Assembly: GCA_963772965.1 (NCBI GenBank)
Contig: CAVYZU010000013.1
Coordinates: 310,001-374,000 of the forward strand
DNA: 64,000 bases
DNA from: AP-15 sp963772965
GTDB taxonomy: Bacteria; Pseudomonadota; Alphaproteobacteria; ATCC43930; CGMCC-115725
Reading direction: 5' to 3'
The notes under the pieces were generated by a model, which did not search any database, was not told the DNA's origin, and saw only the letters and a list, made by a program, of their open reading frames with translations. Numbering within the stretch: position 1 is the stretch's first letter; the number at the start of each line of letters is the position of its first letter. Positions 44,636-53,309 of this stretch are shown here, piece after piece. The translations under genes and the position numbers were made by a program.

Positions 44636-45772
44636 TCAATGCGCCGGCGCAAGCCCCGCGACAGGAATGCCGGAAGCACCCGGTCGCCGTGCACTGAGCA
44701 GGCGCCGCGCTTCTTCGGCCCGGTCGGCCTCGAGGTAGGCTTTCAACAACGTCAATTCGATCAGGTCGTGCTGCGCGCGGCTGCCGCCAATGCGCTCGTT
44801 TTCGCCGGCGAGCGGTGCAAGCACTTCGATCGCTGAGAAAAAATCGCCGCGCTCGAACGCCGCGAACCCGCGTGAAAGCGTCGGTAGGTAAAAGCCTGAC
44901 GGGTAGCGCCCCTCGCGCGCCATATCTGCCATCCGGCAGCTGAGAGAACGGAGCCCGGCGTCGTCGCCCATGACCACGTGTGCGAGGATGACGTGCAAGT
45001 CGGCGAGCCCGCTACCGGGGGACGGCAATGCGTCGGCCACATAGTCGTACAGTGCGCGCCAAGCGGCAGTGTCGCGCGGGTGGCCAGCTAGTTCAGAACG
45101 CCACAAAAACGCTGCCCCATCCGAGACTCTCTGCTGCGGCCCGCCGCTGTGCCGGTCGAGCGCGATGGCGTCCTGGTAAACCGACAAAGCTTCGGTAAAA
45201 TTACCCGTCTGGATTTCGCAGAGCGACAGATGCCAACTCAGATGCCCATGGAAAAACCCGTTGCGCGGATAGGTGGCGAGCCAGGACGATAGATAGGCGT
45301 GGGCCGTGTCTGTCTCGCCGCTCTCATAACAAACATGCGCGAACCCGTGCGCAGCGTGGGCGTTGTTAGGGTTTGCGGCCACGGAGCGCTCGATCTTCGT
45401 CCGCGCCGCCGCGAGCTGCCCATCCTCAGATAGCGCCATCGCATGATGCGCAAGGAACCAGAAATCGTCGCCGTAATGCGGGGCGAGGCTGTCCATTAGT
45501 GCCGCGATCTGGCGCTTCTGCCCGATGCAGCCGGAGGCGCCGATCAAGCCATTAGGGTTCGCGGCAGTGGCGAGGACCAGGGCGTCGCGCGGCCATGCTG
45601 CCAGATGCGCGTACAAGGCCTCGATCGCGGTGTCGGTCTGGCCTGCGAACGCGAGGCCGAAATAGTTGAGGTGACTGAACTCGCGTGCCGACAGACCGGT
45701 GGCGAGATCCTTGGCCGCAGCCAACGCTGCCCGTGCCGCTACCGCATTACCTTCCCGCGTCAATACCTGGGC
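44636..45772 (-). pseudogene. Tetratricopeptide repeat protein, C-terminal part (split by IS630)
   Basis: About 375 codons of a TPR protein from AQVLTREGNAVAARAAL to PVAGLAPAH: SHLNYFGLAFAGQTDTAIEA, APHYGDDFWFLAHHAMALSE, NAHAAHGFAHVCYESGE, GHLSWHLSLCEIQTGN, ERIGGSRAQHDLIELTLL. The family is a cytosolic TPR protein of ~430 residues found in proteobacteria, function unknown. The missing ~55 N-terminal codons are at 46912-47076, on the other side of an IS630 element, and in the same frame. Confidence 0.8.
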
Positions 45773-45775
45773 CTA

Positions 45776-46909
45776 GTGGTATGACCGAAACATAAGATTC
45801 CCTCAGTCGAGCTTTTGCGTCATGATGCTGCGATGCGCAGCGATGTTGAAGTCCGGCTCGGGCCGGGGGATCGGGAGCGGCTTGAGGCAGTGGTGGGCGA
45901 TCGCAATGCTGTCCAGAAGCATGTGTGGCGAGCGCGGATCATCCTGGCCACGGCAGAAGGCTGCGGCACCGCCGAGGTGATGCGCCGGGCCGGCGTGTCG
46001 AAACCCTGCGTGTGGCGCTGGCAGCGCCGCTTCATGGAGGCGGGGGTCGATGGCCTGTTGCACGACAAGACGCGCAAGCCCGGCAAAGCGCCGATCCCCG
46101 AGCCGGTCGTCGGGCGATTGATCGCGCTCACGCTCGGCGCGCCACCCGGCGAGACCACCCATTGGACGAGCCGCGCGATGGCCGACGCCATGGGGCTGGC
46201 GGTCAGCACCGTGCAAAAGATCTGGCGCGCCCATGGTCTCGCCCCGCATCGGTTGCAGGTCTTCAAACTCAGCCGCGACCCGCAGTTTGCCGCCAGGCTG
46301 CGCGATGTCGTGGGCCTTTACGTCGACCCTCCGGCGCACAGCCTGGTGCTGTCGGTCGATGAGAAGAGCCAGATCCAGGCGCTCGACCGCACTCAGCCGG
46401 GGGTGCCGATCAAGCAAGGCCGCGCCGGGACAATGACCCATGATTATATCCGCAACGGCACGACCACCCTGTTTGCCGCCCTCAATGTGCTCGACGGCAC
46501 GGTCATCGGGCAGTGCATGCAGCGCCACCGGCACCAGGAATTCCTGCGCTTTCTCAATCGCCTCGAGCGCGACATCCCAGCCGGCCGACTGGTCCACGTG
46601 ATCCTTGACAATTACGGCAGCCACAAGCACCCCAAAGTCAGGGCTTGGCTGGCCCGGCACCCGCGCTGGACGTTCCACTTCACCCCCACCTCGGCATCCT
46701 GGCTCAACGCCGTCGAGGGCTTTTTTGCCAAGCTAACCCGCCGGCGATTGCAACGCGGCGTGTTTCACTCCCTCGTCGACCTCCAGGCCGCGATCAACCG
46801 TTACCTTGCCCAACACAACCACAGTCCAAAGCCGTTCACCTGGACCGCCGACCCCGACCGCATCATCGCCGCCGCCAACCGCGGGTACCAAGTGTTAGAT
46901 TCGATCCAC
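45776..46909 (+). mobile_element. IS630 family insertion sequence
   Basis: A 1134-bp element with tips GTGG...CCAC and TA repeated at 45774-45775 and 46910-46911. The empty site reconstructs to CTAG, the known preference of many IS630 elements. The terminal inverted repeats are weak beyond GTGG (GTGGTATGACC against GTGGATCGAAT). It splits the TPR gene. Confidence 0.8.
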
Positions 46910-46912
46910 TAG
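45833..46912 (+). CDS. IS630 family transposase
   Basis: A 359-residue DDE transposase: helix-turn-helix part with TAEVMRRAGVSKPCVWRWQ, the linker PGKAPIPEPVVGRLIAL, and the catalytic core with D in LVLSVDEKSQIQALDRTQ, D in HVILDNYGSHKHPKV and E in ASWLNAVEGFFAKL. The frame is intact, so it may be active. The stop codon TAG is formed by the duplicated TA plus the next host G, i.e. by the CTAG target itself. Confidence 0.9.
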   Translation: MRSDVEVRLGPGDRERLEAVVGDRNAVQKHVWRARIILATAEGCGTAEVMRRAGVSKPCVWRWQRRFMEAGVDGLLHDKTRKPGKAPIPEPVVGRLIALTLGAPPGETTHWTSRAMADAMGLAVSTVQKIWRAHGLAPHRLQVFKLSRDPQFAARLRDVVGLYVDPPAHSLVLSVDEKSQIQALDRTQPGVPIKQGRAGTMTHDYIRNGTTTLFAALNVLDGTVIGQCMQRHRHQEFLRFLNRLERDIPAGRLVHVILDNYGSHKHPKVRAWLARHPRWTFHFTPTSASWLNAVEGFFAKLTRRRLQRGVFHSLVDLQAAINRYLAQHNHSPKPFTWTADPDRIIAAANRGYQVLDSIH

Positions 46913-47076
46913 GCGGCATGGGCCAGGGAGAAACTGGGGTCGGCTGCGATGGCGCGGTCAAAGGCCTCGATTGCGCCCGGATAAAAGGTCAACGCCAGAT
47001 CGCAGCCCTGAACATAGGCGTCGCGCGCTGCAGCGGAGGCAGTGCTCACAGCGAGATTGTATCGGTCTGCGAACAT
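46912..47076 (-). pseudogene. Tetratricopeptide repeat protein, N-terminal part (split by IS630)
   Basis: About 55 codons from ATG 47076: MFADRYNLAVSTASAAARDA, GCDLALTFYPGAIEAFDRAI, DPSFSLAHAA. It then reaches the TAG at the IS630 junction. Joined to 44636-45772 with the element removed, the frame is kept but the CTAG site itself still reads TAG. Confidence 0.75.
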
Positions 47077-47425
47077 CTCAAAAACTCCGAAGTTTTGTTG
47101 AAAATCTATCTCCCTCCTTGCCCTCACGAAAGGGCCTGCCAGTCACGCGACTGAGTGCCAATTTTGTGGGACGGCCCCGGTCCCTGCCTGATCCGATCAC
47201 GTTCTTCAGGGGTAATCGGCGCATGGCGAGATCGCGCCGACCGGCGACGGACGCGGCGACAAACACCGGGTTGCTCGCCTGGTCCCGCCCCAGCCTACAC
47301 GGCTGGTCACCGAAGCGTCGAGTGGCGACAATGTCATCGCTCGAACCGACCGCGGCGGAATTGGGTGACGATTGCCGCATTTTAGCAAAGGGTGATGCCG
47401 AGGTAACCAAAAAGGGAATGTGACG
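47077..47425. other. Intergenic region upstream of the methionine synthase
   Basis: 349 bases, no supported gene. Divergent promoters of the TPR gene and the methionine synthase gene are expected here. Confidence 0.4.
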
Positions 47426-48448
47426 ATGCTTGAGACGACGATCGCGGGCAGCTTGCCAAAGCCAGCGTGGCTGGCCAAGCCTCGGATGCTATGGGCCCCT
47501 TGGCAGTTGGAGGGTGAAGCGCTCGCTGAGGCGAAGCGCGACGCGACGCTGCTGATGATCAAGGAGCAGGAGGACGCTGGGATCGATATCGTTACCGATG
47601 GCGAGCAAGCGCGTCAGCACTTCGTGCACGGTTTTCTCGAACACATCGAGGGTGTGGATTTTTCCCGGCGGGTCCCGATGGGCATCCGCAATAATCGTTA
47701 CCAGGCCGAGGTGCCCACAGTCACCGCACCGCTCCATCGCAAGAACAGCGTCCACGCTTTCGAGGCCCAAATCGCCCGCGCTCATACCCGCCGCCAGCTC
47801 AAGTTCACTCTGCCCGGACCGATGATGATCGTCGATACGATTGCCGATACCCATTACGGCGACAAGATCGCCCTGGCCATGGCATTTGCCACGCTATTGA
47901 ACGAAGAAGCCCACGAGCTTGCAAGGGCCGGCGTCGATGTGATCCAGTTCGATGAACCTGCCTTCAACGTCTACATGAATGAAGTGGTGGAGTGGGGCGT
48001 CGCGGCGCTGCACCGGGCTGCCGAGGGTCTCCCCTGTGAAACGGCAGTTCACATCTGTTACGGGTACGGCATCAAGGCAAATATCGACTGGAAGGCGACC
48101 CTCGGGGCGGAATGGCGGCAGTATGAGGAGATCTTCCCGGCTCTCGCCGCAAGCCGGATCGATCAGGTCTCAGTCGAATGCGCCGGCGCCAGGGTACCGA
48201 TCGATGTCCTCGGCCTTCTGAAGGGCAAGGACGTCCTACTGGGAGCCATCGACGTTGCCAACGAGCGCGTCGAGACACCGGAGGAGGTCGCCGCGACGAT
48301 CGAGCGGGCTGCACGCTTTGTTCCACTGGAGCGGCTCTATCCGTGTACCAATTGCGGGATGGCGCCGATGGAAAGGTCGCTTGCAATGAGCAAGCTCGCA
48401 GCGCTCAGCGCTGGCGCCAAGCTCGCCCGTAGCCGGTTCGAATCATAA
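47426..48448 (+). CDS. Methionine synthase, MetE catalytic-domain type (MesD-like)
   Basis: A 340-residue protein equal to the C-terminal barrel of MetE without the folate-binding N-terminal half: TIAGSLPKPAWLAKP, DIVTDGEQARQHFVHGFLEH, TLPGPMMIVDTIADTHYGD, VIQFDEPAFNVY. Zinc ligands are visible as H and C in VHICYGYG, E in VSVECAG and C in YPCTNCGMAPM. Stand-alone forms of this kind make methionine without methyl-folate; the layout recalls the aerobic MesD family, but its usual partner MesX is not seen here. AAGGGA precedes the ATG by 8 bases. Confidence 0.8.
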   Translation: MLETTIAGSLPKPAWLAKPRMLWAPWQLEGEALAEAKRDATLLMIKEQEDAGIDIVTDGEQARQHFVHGFLEHIEGVDFSRRVPMGIRNNRYQAEVPTVTAPLHRKNSVHAFEAQIARAHTRRQLKFTLPGPMMIVDTIADTHYGDKIALAMAFATLLNEEAHELARAGVDVIQFDEPAFNVYMNEVVEWGVAALHRAAEGLPCETAVHICYGYGIKANIDWKATLGAEWRQYEEIFPALAASRIDQVSVECAGARVPIDVLGLLKGKDVLLGAIDVANERVETPEEVAATIERAARFVPLERLYPCTNCGMAPMERSLAMSKLAALSAGAKLARSRFES

Positions 48449-48562
48449 CGCGGGGGAAGGCGTCAGCAGACACCTTGGATGAATCCATTCGCTCGTCGCC
48501 TTCAGAGCAATTGGATAAATGATCGGTGCGATCAAAAGCTCAAGCGGTTTGGGGAGCAACAT

Positions 48563-48787
48563 ATGAAACATAAGGTTCTTGCTTGCTTGCTAACGCTGAC
48601 TGTGATCGCGGCGGCGCCGGCTGCGGTCTCACAGACCGCCCCGGACTACACCGCGATTGTCGCCAATCCCGACCGGAGCGCGGCGGATCGCAAGCTCGAC
48701 ACCAACCGCGCGCCGGCGAAGTGGCTGGCGTTCATCGGCGCGAAGCCGGGCATGAAGATCCTCGATATCTTCGCGGTATACGGGTGA
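48563..48787 (+). pseudogene. Exported class I SAM methyltransferase, N-terminal remnant
   Basis: 74 codons: signal peptide KVLACLLTLTVIAAAPAAVS, then DYTAIVANPDRSAADRKLD and WLAFIGAKPGMKILDIFA, which leads into where the SAM motif (DxxxGxG) should be. The frame ends within a few bases where the IS1111-type element begins. Related secreted or periplasmic methyltransferases are ~270 residues, so ~200 are missing and are not found after the IS. Confidence 0.7.
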
Positions 48788-48792
48788 TGGGG

Positions 48793-48862
48793 TGGACGCC
48801 CCCCGACGGCATCTATGTGCCAAGGTGACGGTGTCGAACTGCCACCGAAGGGGGCGTCCATG
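48793..48862 (+). promoter_or_regulatory. Hairpin covering the transposase ribosome-binding site and ATG
   Basis: TGGACGCCCCC at 48793-48803 is a perfect 11-base complement of GGGGGCGTCCA at 48850-48860. The second arm contains the Shine-Dalgarno G-run and the A of the transposase ATG (48860). RNA reading into the element from outside would fold this stem and hide the start; RNA begun inside the element would not. Confidence 0.55.
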
Positions 48863-49885
48863 GCACAGGTTACTACGATCGGATTGGACATCGCGAAGCA
48901 CATATTCCAGGTGCACGGCGCCGATACTGCCGGCCACGTGCTGTTCCGTAAACGCGTGACGCGGCCGAAGCTTCTCGGGTTCTTGGCCGCACAGGCGCCA
49001 TGTGTTGTTGCAATGGAAGCCTGCGCGGGTGCGCACTATTGGGCGCGCGAGATCGGCAAGCTCGGCCATCGCGTGCAATTGATCCCGCCGGCCTACGTCA
49101 AGCCTTTCGTCAAGCGGCAGAAGAACGACGCGGCCGATGCCGAAGCCATCTGTGAGGCGGCGCAGCGGCCGAGCATGCGCTTCGTGCCGGTAAAGAGTGA
49201 GGAGCAGCAGGCGAATAGCGTCGTTTTTCGAGCACGTGATCTCCTGGTGCGTCAGCGCACTCAGTGCGTCAATGCCCTGCGCGGGCACCTGTCGGAATAC
49301 GGCTACGTCTTTCCGCAGGGCATCACGCATGTTGCAAGCCTGGTTGCGCACGTCGAGGATCCGCGATCCTCTCTGCCGGAGAGCGCGCGTGTCGTTCTGA
49401 AGCTGCTGGTCGACACCTTCACTGCGCTGGAGGGGCAAATCGCCGAGCTGGATGGCGAGATCAAGCGGCGGTCGAAGGCCGACCCTACGGCACGCCGGCT
49501 GATGACGATCCCAGGCGTGGGCCCAATCGCCTCGACGGCAATTACCGCGCTGGTGCCGGCGGCACAGAGCTTCCCGGCCGGACGCAACTTCGCAGCTTGG
49601 CTCGGGCTGACGCCGCTACAGAAATCGACCGGCGGTAAGCAAAAACTCGGCGCCGTTTCGAAACGGGGTGAACGGACGATCCGGCGCCTGCTGATACTCG
49701 GCGCGAGTGCCGTGGTTCACCAGGCCAGCCGGCGCGGGGCACCCAAAGGGTCGTGGCTTGCGCAGATGTTGGCTCGCAAGCCGAAGATGCTGGTCACCGT
49801 GGCTCTGGCCAACAAGATGGCCCGTATCATCTGGGCTCTGCTGGTCAAAGGCGGCATCTACACAGCTCCGGTCGCGGCGGCGTAG
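48860..49885 (+). CDS. IS110/IS1111 family transposase
   Basis: A 341-residue DEDD recombinase: VTTIGLDIAKHIFQVHG, VVAMEACAGAHYWAREIG, and KRQKNDAADAEAICEAAQ for the acidic residues, then RRLMTIPGVGPIASTAITAL and RNFAAWLGLTPLQKSTGGKQ and GERTIRRLLILGASAV in the Tnp20 domain with the catalytic Ser region. The frame is intact. Start at 48860, where GAAGGGGG lies upstream inside a hairpin arm. A related but truncated transposase lies at 59416-59996. Confidence 0.9.
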   Translation: MAQVTTIGLDIAKHIFQVHGADTAGHVLFRKRVTRPKLLGFLAAQAPCVVAMEACAGAHYWAREIGKLGHRVQLIPPAYVKPFVKRQKNDAADAEAICEAAQRPSMRFVPVKSEEQQANSVVFRARDLLVRQRTQCVNALRGHLSEYGYVFPQGITHVASLVAHVEDPRSSLPESARVVLKLLVDTFTALEGQIAELDGEIKRRSKADPTARRLMTIPGVGPIASTAITALVPAAQSFPAGRNFAAWLGLTPLQKSTGGKQKLGAVSKRGERTIRRLLILGASAVVHQASRRGAPKGSWLAQMLARKPKMLVTVALANKMARIIWALLVKGGIYTAPVAAA

Positions 49886-50132
49886 CGCGATCGCGACGGC
49901 GTAGGGGCGAGCGGAAGGAGAGTATGGCGCAACAGTCGGCGAGACGGGGCTGGGACAACCAGGGCTTTCCACAGTGCCTCGAGCACGCTTAGGGTGAACT
50001 GGACCCGGTCCGCGAACTCCCATACAGGCCGGCGGCTGTCTTCCTGCCGCATTGGAGGCCGGACAGATGGCAGAATCCGACCACGCGCCACAACAATCCC
50101 CACGTTTTCCCTTGCCTGGGAGGGGGCGTCCA
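49886..50132 (+). ncRNA. Candidate bridge/seek RNA region of the IS1111-type element
   Basis: About 245 non-coding bases between the transposase stop and the right subterminal repeat. In the IS1111 subgroup the guide RNA is encoded on this 3' side. No structure was derived; the call rests on position and family. Confidence 0.4.
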
Positions 50133-50142
50133 CAGATGGAAA

Positions 50143-50577
50143 GTCGTGCGACGCCAGCCCCTTCTTCAAGGTCGAGGCGCGGCCGCTCGGGGAGCGGGTG
50201 CGCTTCTTCGCACAGGTGGCCGCCGGCGCACCCTGTTCCCAGCCGCCGATGGTGACGCGCACGCAGATTTGCCGGCGCGACCTAACGCGGGAGAGCTGGA
50301 CCACGGTGCAGGTGCGCCTCAATCCGCCCATGACGCCAGCGGCCGCGTCGACATCTGGCTCAACGGCGCGTTCTGCGGCGCCTACCAGGGACCCATGGCC
50401 GATCCGGACTATGGCGCCCGCCGCAACGGCGCGCCCTTCATCAACGCACAGCCGCGCTTTGGCATCTACCGCGACTGGCGTGCGGAGACCCAGACGATCT
50501 ACTTCGACAAGATCATGTTCTGGGACGCCGACCCGGCGGGCCACCCGGACTGGAGCGTGAGTCCGCCGCCGGGGTGA
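50143..50577 (+). pseudogene. Polysaccharide lyase-like protein, C-terminal remnant, frameshifted
   Basis: The first frame gives SPFFKVEARPLGERVRFFAQ and RESWTTVQVRLNPP up to about 50325. One C missing in the CCGCCC run there moves the rest to the next frame: DIWLNGAFCGAYQGPMADPD, APFINAQPRFGIYRDW, ETQTIYFDKIMFWDADP. This is the concanavalin-like jelly-roll end of a heparin-lyase-type (polysaccharide lyase) family protein. The N-terminal part is cut away at the IS right end. Confidence 0.6.
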
Positions 50578-51008
50578 CGGCTTCTGCTATCATCCTCCCG
50601 CCACCCTTCCGCGCGAGGAGATACTCGGCGGATCAGCGGGCGGCCGGCCCGAACGGAAGAGCCGGTGCGATCGGCTGGTGTTTGGGTCAGCCTCTCGTCA
50701 ACCTCTTAAATTGGCTGAGAAGCGCCAATTTCCGCAGTTGCAGAACACCGATGGAGGCGTATGGTTAGAGCGTAAGTTTCCGTTCTCCGAGATGGGCTCG
50801 CAAGTAGCGGGCTTTCGCACAGGACTTGCGCACCATTTAAGGCATTCACAAATATGGGCGCAGCAAAGCGTCCGACTTCGCCGTGCATCGCCTCACTCCT
50901 GGCGGCCGGAACTCCTGCACCACCGCCAAAGCGTGCTGGCGCCTTGCCTCCCTCTTCCGCTGGAGCGCGCCGTCGCCGTCAGTGCTCCCTAAGCAGAGCA
51001 GCTGGACC
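50578..51008. other. Intergenic region without a recognised gene
   Basis: 431 bases; no supported gene on either strand. Composition is mixed and somewhat AT-richer in its centre, so an old insertion remnant is possible. Confidence 0.4.
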
Positions 51009-52808
51009 CTACTTTCCCTCTAAGTAAGCGCGCTGAGGTCCGATATTGCGCGGATCGAAGGGGTCGTCATGCGCGACGCATCGGAAGTTCGCGGCGTCGT
51101 TGGGATCGCCTTTGCCCACGTACTCGCCACGTTCCGGGTAGGGGCATAGCGGCCTCTGGAATTGCACTCCCTGGGCCGGGACGTTGTTCACGTAATGGGT
51201 TGCGATAAACTGGTCTGGAGCAATTCCCTGCTCCACCCAACGCTCCAGGGCCTTCACCAGGTCGTGGCCCGCGTCGATCACCGGTCCGTTACTGGTGCCG
51301 TTGCCGAATGCGTTAGGACCGGCTCCGCCGCTGCAATGCGCCATGCCCGGCACCAAGAAGATGCGGTAGAAGTCGTGGGGATCGCCGATCGTCTGGCTGA
51401 CCTTTCGGTAGTAATTGAGACCATTCTCCGGAGCAATCGCCGTATCCGCCCATCCTGCATATTGGATCATCTTGCCGCCGTGCTTCTTGAACGGCCGCAG
51501 GTCTGGATTTACGGAACTGAGGATGGGTTGGAGGATCCGCCGCGCGGAGGCGTCCTGTTGCACGACGTCGATCCCGAGATAGTCGCAGCTCGTCACGCCT
51601 TGCATCAGGTCACATCCGAAACCAAAACCAAGCCCGTACTGGGAGCCGGGCGAGGCGGGTGAACTGCCTGAGATCCAGCTGCTCCAGTTCCCGGTCGCCA
51701 ACTCGCCGCCCGGCTCGTAACCGGGGAACAACAAAATCCCGTGGTCGTGCGGACCGGCGTAGATTTCCCGAGCCGCTTCCACCTGCGCTGGCGTCAAGCA
51801 GGTGCTGGGTTCCTGGCCGCGCTGGCACTCGACGACCCTTGGATCGAAGAAGCACTGCCGCGGATCACTGAGGAAGGCATCGGTCGCGAGGCCCCCATCT
51901 TTGCCGGCGCATTGGGCCAGCGCCGCGTTGCTCAGCAGGGAGAGCTTGCTCGAGGGGATGTATGCGTCCGGAACGCTGATGGTTTGCCGGCCGGTGAGCG
52001 TCGCCTGCATATCGTAAAGATAGGACGAGCCGAACTCGCCCACCTGGTCATTGACCGGCGACCCCACGATCATGCCGTCGAAATCGTCGGGAAAGCGCTG
52101 GGCCTCCTGCAATGCTTCCCGCCCTCCGTCCGAGCATCCGACGAAATAGGAATGGCTGGGCGCTTGTCCGGTCAGGATGTCAATGATGTCTTTGGAATCG
52201 TCGCTCGTGGCCTTGATGGCGCGGTATCCGTAATCAAGCAGGACATCCTGGTTGCCGATAAAGGCCGGCGCTCCGGCTGGCGGACCGGAGGTGCCGTCAT
52301 CCGTTCCCGCCGTGGCATAGCCGCGCGACACCGCGTTGGCGATGCCGGACAGCGAGATCGAACCGGCGAACCCGCCGTTGCCGATCTGCTGGTACTTGCC
52401 GTTCCAGCTTCCGTCGGTCGGGATCCAGACTTCGAAGTGGACGTTCGACTGTGGTCCCGGCTTGATAGTCCCCGCCACCCGGCACAGACCGACCGGGGCT
52501 GTCGTTGTGCCCGATACGGTCTGTCCGGCCATATAGGTCTGGGCCAGCGTGATCTTAGTATTCGGCAACAACGACAGGTTGACCAAGTTGGAGCAGCTAT
52601 CGGCAGCCGCAGGTGCCGCATAGAATATGGTCGCGGCCAGCGCCAGCGGCGGTGCGACACGGTTTCTTCTCTGTTGGCGAGTGATCGGTTGACCGGCTTG
52701 AAAAGAATAAAGTTGTATCGCTTCCTTCTCCTCCTCCACTAACCCGACATTCTTCGGATTCCTGCCGATTATAGAAGCCAGGATCGACCCTACGGGCGGT
52801 TTGGGCAA
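51009..52808 (-). CDS. Tannase/feruloyl esterase family protein
   Basis: A ~530-600-residue exported serine esterase. Catalytic elements: nucleophile Ser in FVGCSDGGREALQEAQRF, Asp in IQYAGWADTAIAPENGLNYY, and His in LVPGMAHCSGG, plus paired cysteines (SCSNLV, CSGG, GCDLMQG, TSCDY). A signal peptide, LALAATIFYAAPAAA, starts ~50 residues into the open frame, so the real start is later than the TTG at 52808; no good ATG is in frame, while GGAGGAGAAGGAAG lies at about 52735. The family cleaves gallate or ferulate esters and related compounds. Start uncertain. Confidence 0.8.
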   Translation of the reverse strand: MPKPPVGSILASIIGRNPKNVGLVEEEKEAIQLYSFQAGQPITRQQRRNRVAPPLALAATIFYAAPAAADSCSNLVNLSLLPNTKITLAQTYMAGQTVSGTTTAPVGLCRVAGTIKPGPQSNVHFEVWIPTDGSWNGKYQQIGNGGFAGSISLSGIANAVSRGYATAGTDDGTSGPPAGAPAFIGNQDVLLDYGYRAIKATSDDSKDIIDILTGQAPSHSYFVGCSDGGREALQEAQRFPDDFDGMIVGSPVNDQVGEFGSSYLYDMQATLTGRQTISVPDAYIPSSKLSLLSNAALAQCAGKDGGLATDAFLSDPRQCFFDPRVVECQRGQEPSTCLTPAQVEAAREIYAGPHDHGILLFPGYEPGGELATGNWSSWISGSSPASPGSQYGLGFGFGCDLMQGVTSCDYLGIDVVQQDASARRILQPILSSVNPDLRPFKKHGGKMIQYAGWADTAIAPENGLNYYRKVSQTIGDPHDFYRIFLVPGMAHCSGGAGPNAFGNGTSNGPVIDAGHDLVKALERWVEQGIAPDQFIATHYVNNVPAQGVQFQRPLCPYPERGEYVGKGDPNDAANFRCVAHDDPFDPRNIGPQRAYLEGK

Positions 52809-53309
52809 CTTAAAATCGGGACGGTCTGCAGCCGGCGGTCGAACCAGCCAGTTGAGCGCGCCGGGCCGTTGAAATTCGCTGCTCTGCCATCATCGAGGCG
52901 CGCGTCCTGCCGGTTCGGCTGCAGCCACCGGCCCCCGGGGCGTATACGAGGTGCACTGGCATATCCTCTCTCTCGGCCCGCATCGGACGGAGGGGCAGTT
53001 CAGCTTCATCGTGGCGTCCGGCTGAGCGTGATCCACGGCTTCGAAACGGCAGTTTTGGGCCAACTTGAGCCGCCCGCCGCAGATAGCGGTATCGGCAGCT
53101 CGGCGCCAACTCCGGCCGTTCGCTGAACCCTGAACACAACCGCGGGACGGCGGGACTAGACCTGGCCCTGCTCACTCTGGATGAGGATCGGGCGCCCGTC
53201 CCCCGTGGTCGTTGCGTTCGATGCGGACGGTGAGCGGCAGCGGAAAGAGTGAGTGATGGCGATATTGAAACCTGCCGGCCAACAGGCCGATCGCCTCGGG
53301 TGGCTGGAG
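52809..53309. other. Intergenic region without a recognised gene
   Basis: 501 bases between the esterase and the regulator gene. Short frames are not supported. Confidence 0.4.

Larger units (their letters stand above)
48793..50132 (+). mobile_element. IS110/IS1111-type insertion sequence
   Basis: A transposase gene flanked by subterminal inverted repeats TGGACGCCCCC (48793-48803) and GGGGGCGTCCA (50122-50132), the arrangement of the IS1111 subgroup. A third copy, GGGGGCGTCCA, lies at 48850-48860 over the transposase start. True tips may lie a few bases outside. The sequences on the two sides belong to different broken genes. Confidence 0.7.

Noticed and set aside
47078..47410. Minus-strand frame of 110 codons upstream of the TPR gene
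   Set aside because: No recognisable domain and it would occupy the expected promoter region between two divergent genes.
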